Shown: positions 24,404 to 32,027 of the stretch, piece after piece | Layout: the number at the start of each line of letters is the position of its first letter | Numbering within the stretch: position 1 is the first letter of the stretch | NCBI GenBank assembly: GCA_964638245.1 | Contig: CAZWZG010000013.1 | Coordinates: forward strand, 1-33,644 | Direction: 5' to 3' | Length of the DNA: 33,644 bases | Source of the DNA: CAZWZG01 sp964638245 | GTDB lineage: Bacteria > Pseudomonadota > Alphaproteobacteria > Rhodobacterales > Rhodobacteraceae | The notes under the pieces: generated by a model | Databases searched by the model: none | What the model was told of the DNA's origin: nothing | What the model saw: only the letters and a program-made list of their open reading frames with translations | Position numbers and translations under genes: made by a program

Positions 24404-24766
24404 TCAAGTCGCCTCTCCGATCGCGGAGAGGACACGGGTCGCTTCCATCGTAAAGCTACCAAGGTCGATCTCCGGGTCGCAAAGACAAAGAAGCACGTCT
24501 GCAGGATCGGATTTCGAGCGCAGGAACACACGCAAGTCGCGGGTCGTGGCGACGATCGCGCGATCCACACCAGTGACCGAGCGGTCCCGATCCGGCCCCT
24601 CTAGGCAATCCACTGCCGTCGAGCAAAGCCAGTCCATCTCTTCCTGTTTGTAGGACTTGTAGCCGCTGACCGTCAAAACCGTGCCAGTGTCGACGTCCGC
24701 AAAGGCGACGACCTCGCAGAGCGGGTGTGCTTCGCGCAGCGCATCGAGTTGGGCTTTGACCGACAT
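24404..24766 (-). CDS. Roadblock/LC7-like small protein
   Basis: A 120-residue protein whose secondary-structure order and key blocks resemble the Roadblock/LC7 fold: helix (LDALREAHP), strand pair (EVVAFADVDTGTVLTVSGY), long helix (KQEEMDWLCSTAVDCLEG), strands (RAIVATTRDLRVFLRSKSDPADVLLCLCDPEIDLGSFT), final helix (MEATRVLSAIGE). Roadblock proteins bind small GTPases; MglB, for example, is the activator of MglA. Three GTPase genes lie directly upstream. The ATG at 24766 has an ideal GGAGG site, overlapped by an 18-bp palindrome. The fold assignment is by pattern only and needs a profile search. Confidence 0.65.
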   Translation of the reverse strand: MSVKAQLDALREAHPLCEVVAFADVDTGTVLTVSGYKSYKQEEMDWLCSTAVDCLEGPDRDRSVTGVDRAIVATTRDLRVFLRSKSDPADVLLCLCDPEIDLGSFTMEATRVLSAIGEAT

Positions 24767-24773
24767 TTGGCCT

Positions 24774-24791
24774 CCGGTGGACGTCCACCGG
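24774..24791. promoter_or_regulatory. Perfect 18-bp palindrome overlapping the ribosome-binding site of the Roadblock-like gene
   Basis: CCGGTGGACGTCCACCGG is fully self-complementary. On the minus strand its last bases run into the GGAGG site, 7 bases before the ATG at 24766. As RNA it could fold to hide the site; as DNA it could be an operator. It fills part of the 72-base gap after the small GTPase gene. Confidence 0.6.
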
Positions 24792-24838
24792 GTTTAGCCG
24801 CATGGGCGCGGCAATCACAAGAGGCCACATGAGTTGAC

Positions 24839-25699
24839 CTAGGCCGTCGGTCGTGGGGCGCGCGCTTTGCGCACCACCCGCCGCGGCATGATCTTTGGTG
24901 CAGCGTCTTCGGCGGCCTCTTCGCCATCGATAACTGTCAGCGGCGGGGGTCCGACCCGTTGGCTCGTAGGGCGATTGGGTTTCGAACCGCCGTCAATCTC
25001 GTGAATGGTCTCGATCAGCGCCTGAGTAAACGCATCCGCGCCGCTGGCTTCCCATTTCTCGCGGTCGTCCTGCGCCTCGATCGCTTCGAGAAGCGAGATG
25101 GGATAGATCCCGGCGAACTGCCCTTGCGTTTCTTTTTCCACCCGCTTGACGACGCGTCTTTTGTCGCGCTCGTTCACGAGTTTGTCGAACCGCGTCAGAA
25201 GCAGAAGGCTACGCTTATAGAGCTCTGCTGGCATGGACATCCAAACGGCTGCCTCGGACTGGCGCCAGGCTTGGGTTGCATGGGTACACCATAGCACCGC
25301 GTCGGCCTTGCCGATCACGCGCTGCCATACTTCGGGTGACATGTTGGGGTCCGAAATCCCCGGCATATCAATGATGTCGCAGATTTCGAGAATGTCCGAT
25401 TTGCCAAAGACGCGCACATAAAGTGTGTCTTCGAGAGAGATTGGCGCGTTGAGATCAACCGGTTCTTCCGCGCCATCCTTGGTCACGCGAAACGGATCGC
25501 CACTGCCCTGACTGATCCAGACCGGCGGCATTTGTGTCGCTGTGACCTGAACGCGGAGCGCTTCTTCACCAATCAGAAGGTTCGAAAGCGTCGACTTGCC
25601 TGCGCTAAACTCGCCCATCAGCGCGATGACGGGTTTCTTGGTTCCGGCGCTGGCGAATTCTTCCGTGGAGGTGCTCATGTCATTCATCGGGTCACTCAC
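24839..25699 (-). CDS. Dynamin-like small GTPase (intact G1, G3, G4)
   Basis: GTPase of 286 residues. G1/Walker A is GEFSAGKST (29-37), the form typical of dynamin-like proteins; a switch I Thr lies in VTATQMP; G3 is DMPG (111-114); G4 is TRFDK (169-173). After the GTPase domain (to about 230) comes a short tail rich in Pro and Arg, without the long helical bundle of true dynamins. No membrane helix. The GTG start at 25699 overlaps the stop of the large dynamin gene as GTGA; ATG at 25687 or 25678 is possible. It shares the motif W-C-T/S after G3 and a similar Trp-containing helix with the GTPase at 27959-29221, so the two look paralogous. Confidence 0.86.
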   Translation of the reverse strand: MSDPMNDMSTSTEEFASAGTKKPVIALMGEFSAGKSTLSNLLIGEEALRVQVTATQMPPVWISQGSGDPFRVTKDGAEEPVDLNAPISLEDTLYVRVFGKSDILEICDIIDMPGISDPNMSPEVWQRVIGKADAVLWCTHATQAWRQSEAAVWMSMPAELYKRSLLLLTRFDKLVNERDKRRVVKRVEKETQGQFAGIYPISLLEAIEAQDDREKWEASGADAFTQALIETIHEIDGGSKPNRPTSQRVGPPPLTVIDGEEAAEDAAPKIMPRRVVRKARAPRPTA

Positions 25700-27744
25700 G
25701 CTGCAAATTCAGTAAGTTTGGCCTTGGCATCGTCCAGTTCAGCCCGACGCGATGGCGGCGGGGCTTCGCCGGAGGCTTCTTCGGCTTCGGCTTGGGTTGC
25801 GACGTTAAAGAAGATCGTGCGCTGATCTTTCACAAACTCGCGGAACTGCTTGATGGCGTTTTCCTTGGCGGTTTCGGACGCGCTTTGGCGCAGGCCGGTG
25901 ATGATCGGCTGCACTTCATCCGTGATCATCTGGCCAAACTCGGCGGCATAGGCGTTATAGCCACGACGGCGATACCACCAGCGGTTCCACCAGCCGCCTT
26001 TGAGGTCCAGCGCGATGGTCTGCCCCAGCATTACCGGAGGTTCGATCCTTGGTGGCGCAGGCATTTCAAGCGAGAACGCGTCATCTTCGATCTCGAAGGC
26101 CTCAAGATAGACCGTTCCGATCCGATCGGCCGCCGCTTTTAACGCGTTTTTCGAGGCCGTGCCTGCATGGCGGGTAAAGACCTGATAGGCCGAGCGCAAA
26201 AGCACCCGCAGCCCGGTTGGGTCGTATTGCCAGACCTCATCACCGCCGTAAGCTTCCAGATGGCGGATGAGTGAGGCCGTGGCCCGCTCGATAAAACTTC
26301 CATTGGCGCGCTCAAGGCGTTTGGCGAAGTCGGCTTCGACCTCGGCAAAGCGCTGCTCCAGAGCGATGACGCCTTCTTTCTCGATCGCGTCGAACTCCGC
26401 TTCGAGGGCGTCCGTGTCCAGTTCATATTCGCTTTCGACACCAGCGCGACGCTGGGCGAAATCCGTGCCCGCGCTGATCCCGTTGGCAAGGTTCATCGCG
26501 TGCTTGGCGACGCGCGTGATGGCTTCATTGCCGATGCCTTCAACGATGCGTTCGGCCACGGCTTCGTAAAGCGCGGGAAGGCCCGAAAGCTCCCAAACCA
26601 TGTCTTGCGCGTTGAAATGCGCGGTTTTCATTTTCAGCTCGGTCTCGGCCCAGTTCATGAGCGATTCAGCGGAAGCAGCCGGGAGTTCTGACAGACCGTT
26701 CTGAAGCGCCTGACACGCCCAATGGGCGGACCCGAAGATGATTTGCGCGTCCTGGGGTCCGTGATGCTCCTTGAGCGTCTGACGGATCGAAGCACGGATT
26801 TCCGGCACCTGGCGGGCCGGATCGCTGAGTTCGTCGATGCGGTTGACGAAGATCAGAACCTCACGCGACGACACGTTCGCGATGAGACGGATCAAGGCCA
26901 TGTCGACACTGGAAAGCGCCTGATGCGCCGACAGAACCAGCACGCAAATCCGGCTTTCGCGGATCGCGCGGATCGTGATCTGTTCGCGCATCATGAAGGT
27001 GTCGTTCACGCCCGGCGTGTCGCGCACACACAGCGCGACCGGAAGGTCCGCCCGTTCCATGAAGAGGTCTGCAGACTTCGTGATGTCAGCAAAGCGACCC
27101 TGATTGACCGTATCTTCTTCAAGGTCCTCAAGATCATCGCCAAGACAGACATAGCGCTCGATCAGCTCGTGATCGAAATAGCCGTAGTCGTGCTGTTGAC
27201 CCAGAAGCAGTTCAAATTTCTTGCCAAGGCGCGACTTGGATTTCTCGCGCATCATGGCAACCTGCTCGCGCAACTCGCCCAGTTCGTCTTCCGCACCGGT
27301 CCGCTTTGCCAGTTCGCCAATCCGCCCGCCCCTCTCAAGGAGACGGTTCCAGTCGTTCTCATCAAAGAACCGGAAGCTGGCGCCGTTGCCTTCGGGGCCA
27401 ACGTCGGGACGCATGTGGACGGAGGTCACAACAGACGTCCATGGGTTCACATCCGCGGGCAAAAGATCAGGGTGGCCAACCAACGCGTTGACCAGCGTGG
27501 TCTTGCCTGCCTTGACCTGACCGATCATCGTGATCGACGGCTCGATATTCAAAAGCTGATGTTGAAGGCGCTTGGCTGTCTTCTTTGTCGCCTTGTCGCC
27601 GATGTCGCCAAGTTTTTCGAGGGTAGCGGTCAGCTTTGCGATGCGCGCCGTGAAAGGCTGAAACGCCTTTTGCCCGAACTTCAACGGCTCACGGAAGTCA
27701 TCATCCGGAAGCACACGGCTCGTTGGTCTCGTCTGTACGTTCAT
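25696..27744 (-). CDS. Large dynamin-like GTPase
   Basis: A 682-residue protein. G1 is GQVKAGKTT (75-83), switch I lies in VNPWTSVVTSV, G3 is DTPG (242-245), G4 is NRID (301-304). The GTPase domain is followed by about 300 residues of predicted helices, as expected for a dynamin stalk. Near residues 590-615 a Trp/Arg-rich patch, GGWWNRWWYRRRGY, could act as a membrane-binding paddle; there is no full transmembrane helix. The ATG at 27744 is preferred to a GTG at 27762 because AGGGGTG precedes it. It is the central gene of the GTPase set, with a 214-base gap upstream and a 4-base overlap downstream. Cytosolic with possible membrane contact; function unknown. Confidence 0.88.
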   Translation of the reverse strand: MNVQTRPTSRVLPDDDFREPLKFGQKAFQPFTARIAKLTATLEKLGDIGDKATKKTAKRLQHQLLNIEPSITMIGQVKAGKTTLVNALVGHPDLLPADVNPWTSVVTSVHMRPDVGPEGNGASFRFFDENDWNRLLERGGRIGELAKRTGAEDELGELREQVAMMREKSKSRLGKKFELLLGQQHDYGYFDHELIERYVCLGDDLEDLEEDTVNQGRFADITKSADLFMERADLPVALCVRDTPGVNDTFMMREQITIRAIRESRICVLVLSAHQALSSVDMALIRLIANVSSREVLIFVNRIDELSDPARQVPEIRASIRQTLKEHHGPQDAQIIFGSAHWACQALQNGLSELPAASAESLMNWAETELKMKTAHFNAQDMVWELSGLPALYEAVAERIVEGIGNEAITRVAKHAMNLANGISAGTDFAQRRAGVESEYELDTDALEAEFDAIEKEGVIALEQRFAEVEADFAKRLERANGSFIERATASLIRHLEAYGGDEVWQYDPTGLRVLLRSAYQVFTRHAGTASKNALKAAADRIGTVYLEAFEIEDDAFSLEMPAPPRIEPPVMLGQTIALDLKGGWWNRWWYRRRGYNAYAAEFGQMITDEVQPIITGLRQSASETAKENAIKQFREFVKDQRTIFFNVATQAEAEEASGEAPPPSRRAELDDAKAKLTEFAA

Positions 27745-27892
27745 CGTCACCCCTGCCACCACGGCACAAAGTCCGCCGTTTCAGCTCAAAAAATCAGGTG
27801 GCCCCACGCCACTCGCTCGATGATCAATGTCATCACGCGATCAAGCAAATTCGGGGCCGAATTGTGGCTGAAAAAGGGAGATTGTTTCAGAT

Positions 27893-27910
27893 ACGCGCGA
27901 ATTCGCGCGT
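27893..27910. promoter_or_regulatory. Perfect 18-bp palindrome in the gap upstream of the large dynamin-like gene
   Basis: ACGCGCGAATTCGCGCGT is fully self-complementary. It lies in the 214-base gap (27745-27958) that splits the cluster, about 150 bases before the 27744 start. A smaller inverted repeat, CTGAAA/TTTCAG with an 11-base loop, is next to it at 27868-27890. An operator or an internal promoter control site is likely; no T-run makes it a simple terminator. Confidence 0.55.
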
Positions 27911-27958
27911 GATCTTGCCGAAAGGTTCGCAATGGGTCGAAAACGGAACCAAATGCCG

Positions 27959-29221
27959 TCAAGCGGCCTTTGCGTCAAGGCTTCTGCGCAACTGCAGAAG
28001 AAGCGTCACAGCATCGGCCGCCGGTTCGGTGCCGCGTTCCAGCTGCATAAGCACGATCATATCGTTGGCTGCACTGACCTCGTCCTTAAGCGTTTCCCAT
28101 TCGGGCTGATCTGCCGAGGATGCATCCATCAACTCTTGCAACTGCTCGACCGTTTCCATGCATTCGCTCAAGACATGCTCAGCCGCGTCATCTTCGTTTA
28201 GATCGACAACTGCGCCGCTGATTTCTCCGGCACGCGCGCGCAGATACTGCGCGCCCTCTGCACAGGCTTCGAGAAGGGCGGCATCGGTTTCCGGCTCCGC
28301 TTCAGGCTCAGGCGCGGCGACCACTTCGGGTTCCGGTGTCGGCGTGATGGGTTTGGACGTGGCCGCACGCGGCTCTGCTGAAAACTCTGGCCGCGTCGCC
28401 TCCGGCAGGCTCGACACAAGGTCTTCGTGGCGCAGGACAAACACATGCGCGGCGTCCAGATCCGCGCGGCGACCGCTTTCGGCATGGCCAAGAACGGCAC
28501 GCAGCATTGCGTTCGCGCTTGAGGCCTCCCAGGCCTTGGCATCGCCGCTGGTGCGCGCAGCAAGGGCCGCTTCGCTGGCCGACGGGAAAATGTCGAGGAA
28601 CTCGGCTTCAGCGACAGCTTTGAAAACAGCCATGCGGCTGGACACATCTTCCGCGTCGCCAAACAGATCCGCTTTCGTGATCGCCAGGAACCCGTGGTCT
28701 TTCATTTTCTCCGGAGCAGATGCCCAGAGAAGCCGTTCGACACGCGCGTATTCCTGGCTACACCAGACAGTGATGTCAGCACGACGCGCGGCCCAACGAA
28801 GGGCGTTTTCCTGTTCCTCGCCAGTGCCTTCGGCGGCAACTTCCAGAAGCGAGATCTCTTTTAGGACGGGAGCTGGCGCCTCGGCCTGTATGTAAAGGCA
28901 GTCATCGGAAACGGCAGTGAAATCGAGGCCTTCGATGACTGTGATCTCACCCTCGGCTTCGGTCACGCGCAACAGTTCGGTATCGCCATAGCGGAATTCG
29001 ACCGGGGGCAGCATGAGATCGCGCGGCAACAGCTCTTCGCCCAGAAAGACGTTCACAAGCGTCGACTTGCCTGACTGCGGCAGGCCAAGAATGGCCACGC
29101 GCACAGATTGATCCAGACGCTGCAAAAGGGCCTTGGCACGGTCCTGCGTTGCCGCCGGAACGCCGTCATTCCAGGCAAGACGCTGCAGGCCGTCAAGAAC
29201 GGTATCGCGTTCCTTGGTCAC
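27959..29221 (-). CDS. GTPase-like protein with degenerate G3 motif
   Basis: A 420-residue protein. G1 GLPQSGKST (46-54) and G4 TKAD (182-185) are good, but where G3 (DxxG) is expected the sequence is LLEVAAEG (125-132), without the canonical Asp-x-x-Gly. The segment VWCSQEYARVERLLWASAP matches the corresponding segment of the 286-residue GTPase of the cluster (24839-25699), so the two are paralogues, one probably a weak or non-hydrolysing partner. Residues 255-315 are a Pro/Glu/Ala-rich linker, and the last 100 are helical and acidic. The GTG start overlaps the PP2C stop (GTGA). Confident of the P-loop family; hydrolysis is uncertain. Confidence 0.8.
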   Translation of the reverse strand: MTKERDTVLDGLQRLAWNDGVPAATQDRAKALLQRLDQSVRVAILGLPQSGKSTLVNVFLGEELLPRDLMLPPVEFRYGDTELLRVTEAEGEITVIEGLDFTAVSDDCLYIQAEAPAPVLKEISLLEVAAEGTGEEQENALRWAARRADITVWCSQEYARVERLLWASAPEKMKDHGFLAITKADLFGDAEDVSSRMAVFKAVAEAEFLDIFPSASEAALAARTSGDAKAWEASSANAMLRAVLGHAESGRRADLDAAHVFVLRHEDLVSSLPEATRPEFSAEPRAATSKPITPTPEPEVVAAPEPEAEPETDAALLEACAEGAQYLRARAGEISGAVVDLNEDDAAEHVLSECMETVEQLQELMDASSADQPEWETLKDEVSAANDMIVLMQLERGTEPAADAVTLLLQLRRSLDAKAA

Positions 29222-30186
29222 GTATCGCGATCCGCCATTTTGCGACGCCTATTGGCAAAGAAAAGCGGGATCGCGCCAGTCAACGGGTTGGCATCGGCCC
29301 ATTCAAACTCGGGCACGCGCACAATGTTGTCAGGATCCTCTTTCGGCTTTGCGTCCTCGACCTTGGTGTCTTCTGGAACAACCGCATCTTCGACTTCAGC
29401 GAATTCGACCTTGATGACAGCGATCGACAGGTTGTCCTGATCTGGATCGCCAAGCTCTTCGACCGCCCGGAACAGGGCGTCCGCTATGATCGCGCTTGTC
29501 CCTTCGGAGTTGTCATCGAGCACCTCTTGGATCGCGGCGTCTTCAAGGAACTGCAAGCCGTCACTGGCCACGACGATGATATCACCATGGGCAAGCGCAA
29601 AGGGCATCTCCGGACAGTCGATCTTCTCGATCTCCGTGCCGATGAGAACGCTGGTCAGGCAATTGCGATCAGGATGGGTCTTGGCAACTTCGGCATCGAT
29701 CAGGCCAGTTTCAGCCATGAAGTCAATCTGCGGCGCCATCGAATGATCTTCGTTCAGCTGCTCAAGCGTTCGATCCCGATAGAGATAAAGCGGGCTATCG
29801 CCCACCGAAATCCAATGGAGGTGTCGCCCCAAAACGATCGGCGCAACAAGCGTGGCACCCATCCCCTTGGTCTCTGGGTTTTCGTCAGCATGGGCTGCAA
29901 CACATTGGTTTGCCGCAATGGCTGCATCCTTGAGGATGCCGGGCACTTTCTTAGCCAGCGTTTCGGTATCGCCTGTCTGGAACTTCAGTTCACTGAATAC
30001 TTCTGTGACAACGATTTTGGAGGCGACGTCACCGGCGGCATGACCGCCCATCCCGTCGCTCAGAACGACAAAGCCCCAATCCGCGCCGATCGGAAAATCC
30101 GAGGCAAGCGCGTCTTCCTGATGGTCGCGTTTACCGACGCTCAGGACAGAGGCTACGTCAAATCGTGTCTCAGGCGATTGCCGCAT
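29218..30186 (-). CDS. PP2C-family serine/threonine phosphatase
   Basis: Metal-dependent phosphatase of 322 residues, expected to reverse the action of the kinase in this cluster. PP2C motifs are visible: GKRDHQEDA (usual form R-x-x-N-E-D), LSDGMGGHAAGD with metal-binding Asp, MGATLV, ISVGDSPLYLYR, VVASDGL and DNLSIAVI. After the domain (about 245) comes a tail of acidic character ending near WADANPLTGAIPLFFANRRRKM, not part of the phosphatase fold. The ATG at 30186 has GAAGGTG upstream and overlaps the FHA gene by 17 bases. Cytoplasmic; no membrane segment. Equivalent to PppA of type VI systems in family, though no such system is here. Confidence 0.93.
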   Translation of the reverse strand: MRQSPETRFDVASVLSVGKRDHQEDALASDFPIGADWGFVVLSDGMGGHAAGDVASKIVVTEVFSELKFQTGDTETLAKKVPGILKDAAIAANQCVAAHADENPETKGMGATLVAPIVLGRHLHWISVGDSPLYLYRDRTLEQLNEDHSMAPQIDFMAETGLIDAEVAKTHPDRNCLTSVLIGTEIEKIDCPEMPFALAHGDIIVVASDGLQFLEDAAIQEVLDDNSEGTSAIIADALFRAVEELGDPDQDNLSIAVIKVEFAEVEDAVVPEDTKVEDAKPKEDPDNIVRVPEFEWADANPLTGAIPLFFANRRRKMADRDT

Positions 30187-32014
30187 GTTCCGCACCTTCA
30201 CCCTGAGCTTCCCAGCTGAAGTCTTCTCCACAGAAGGAGACGAAGGTCAGCGTTGTTTCACCAATACGGATTGTATCACCATCCATGATTTCCTCGGTCG
30301 ACAGGACCGGCTTGTCATTCAGGCGTACGATATTGGACTTGCCACCATGGCCAAGGAAGAACTTCCGGGCTTCGGCATCATACGCAATCGCAGCGTGGTT
30401 GTCGCGGCTGATGGAGTTGTCGCCGAAATCAAGCGTTACGGATTGACCTTCTCCACGGCCAATCTTGGATACGCCGTTGAAGATCGTGAACGCGGACCCG
30501 CGCCCCGGACCTTCTGTCACCACAATCCAACCGGTTGGAAACTTCGTGGCGTGGCTTTCCTGCTTGGTGGCGTCGTCGAAGATGTCCTTGTTTTCGTCGT
30601 CGGCCTGGAAGCCGATGATGCGTGTTTTCACGCGTCCCGGACGGCGCGACGGCGCAGGAGCAGCTGCCACGACCGGCTCTGCTTCGGGCTCGGGCGTCGG
30701 CTCTGGCGTTGGTTCCGGGATCGGCTCGGGTTCCGGCGCAGGTGTTGCCGCGACTGGCTCGCGCGGTTCGCTCTTCGGGCGCGACGGCGCATCGTCTTCG
30801 TCGTCGATGTCCCAAATCCGCCTGCGGCCTTCGCTGATCGGACGATTGGACGGCGCCATCGCATCACGGGACATCCCACCAACTTCCGAACGGATCGCGT
30901 TGAGGTCTTCATCCTCTGCCGTCTCGCGCCAGTCGCGCGAAGCGCTTGGGTCTTCCATCACGCGGTGGGCGGCATGCTCACGAGGCGTGCTTGGTCGGCG
31001 ACTGTTTTCAGGGGTGTCCATGGCAGGCTCCTCGGTTTCCATTTCGGGTTCATGAGGGCGCATGACCTTGGCCAAGTCCTCGCGGTATTGAAACTGTTCT
31101 TCGGGATCGTTGGATGGATCACGACCGGTGTGCTTTTTCAGGACACGATCCGCCTTGGTCGCGGCGGCTGCCGCCTTCATATGGGCGATCGCGAGGCGGC
31201 GGCGGCTGCCCTCGCCTTCCGAGAACTTGCTGTTGGTTTCCTCAAGAAGGCGGTCGCCAACGGAATTCTCGTCAATCTTGTCCAGTGCGGCGCGCGCAAT
31301 GGCCTGGCGGCCAAACTCTTCGTCCTCAGCCCAGGCACCGTGGCGGGACGCGCCATCTTCGGCTTCGCTCACCTTATCTTCGTCGGGTTTGATGTGGCTC
31401 ATCGCGCCCATGGCGTCACGGATTTCGGCGAGCAGCGCCTCTTTCTCTTCAGGTTCAAGCTCTTCGGATTCAGCTTCATCGTCGAAGTCATCATCTTCGT
31501 AGTCATCGAGATCGTCATCGGTCTCGTCTTCCATGGCGAATGGATCTTCGTCGTCGAAATCGGCATCGCCGTCATCTTCCAATTCGGCGGCGATCATGCC
31601 GTCCTGCTCGTCTTCTTCGACCGCTTCCTCAAGCTCGTCTTCGAAGTCGTCATCGTCAAAGTCGTCTTCGTCGTCGAAGGCTTCGGCAGATTCAGTGTGA
31701 AGATCCGATTGCAGTCCGGCGCGTAGGGTTTCGCCATAGGCGTCCCGCTCGGCCTCGAACCCTGCGACCGCGTTCTTTTCGAAGTCGGCAATCGGGTCGA
31801 ATTCGTCTTCGCCCGCGTCGATGGCCGCTTCTTCGGTTTGCATCGCTTTTTTGACGAACGGGTCGCGCGACGACATTTCGGCGCGTTGGAGCACCGAGCC
31901 GCCAAATCCGCTGTCTTCAAGGTCCTGCTGAAGCGTTTCGCGGGCGATGTCACTGCCTTGCGCATCATCCGCATGTGCGGGTCGCTTGGCGATCATATCT
32001 TTGATGAATTTCAT
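30170..32014 (-). CDS. FHA-domain protein with long acidic disordered region
   Basis: A 614-residue protein. Residues 1-60 are basic then mixed; about 90-205 is extremely rich in Asp and Glu (for example DDEDDFDDDDFEDELEEAVEE), partly encoded by repeated GAA/GAC-type codons; about 440-475 is a PEPEPTPEP-type linker. The C-terminal 110 residues form an FHA domain with KIGRGEG, the phosphothreonine-binding SRDNHAAI and a later asparagine. FHA domains bind phosphothreonine, so this is a probable substrate and reader of the neighbouring kinase. The ATG at 32014 has GAAAGGCAGG upstream and begins 13 bases after the kinase stop. The acidic tract fits a flexible hub. Similar proteins (Fha) scaffold type VI systems. 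Confidence 0.9.
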   Translation of the reverse strand: MKFIKDMIAKRPAHADDAQGSDIARETLQQDLEDSGFGGSVLQRAEMSSRDPFVKKAMQTEEAAIDAGEDEFDPIADFEKNAVAGFEAERDAYGETLRAGLQSDLHTESAEAFDDEDDFDDDDFEDELEEAVEEDEQDGMIAAELEDDGDADFDDEDPFAMEDETDDDLDDYEDDDFDDEAESEELEPEEKEALLAEIRDAMGAMSHIKPDEDKVSEAEDGASRHGAWAEDEEFGRQAIARAALDKIDENSVGDRLLEETNSKFSEGEGSRRRLAIAHMKAAAAATKADRVLKKHTGRDPSNDPEEQFQYREDLAKVMRPHEPEMETEEPAMDTPENSRRPSTPREHAAHRVMEDPSASRDWRETAEDEDLNAIRSEVGGMSRDAMAPSNRPISEGRRRIWDIDDEDDAPSRPKSEPREPVAATPAPEPEPIPEPTPEPTPEPEAEPVVAAAPAPSRRPGRVKTRIIGFQADDENKDIFDDATKQESHATKFPTGWIVVTEGPGRGSAFTIFNGVSKIGRGEGQSVTLDFGDNSISRDNHAAIAYDAEARKFFLGHGGKSNIVRLNDKPVLSTEEIMDGDTIRIGETTLTFVSFCGEDFSWEAQGEGAEHAAIA

Positions 32015-32027
32015 GAGCCTGCCTTTC

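Noticed and set aside
30600..30770. PEPEPTPEP-type stretch as a tandem DNA repeat or recombination site
   Set aside because: It is a coding low-complexity linker in the FHA protein, with imperfect units and no flanking repeat.
30185..31726. Plus-strand open frame of 513 codons opposite the FHA gene
   Set aside because: Its hydrophobic stretches rich in Val, Phe and Ile are the antisense of Asp/Glu codons in the acidic region, so the apparent membrane protein is an artefact.
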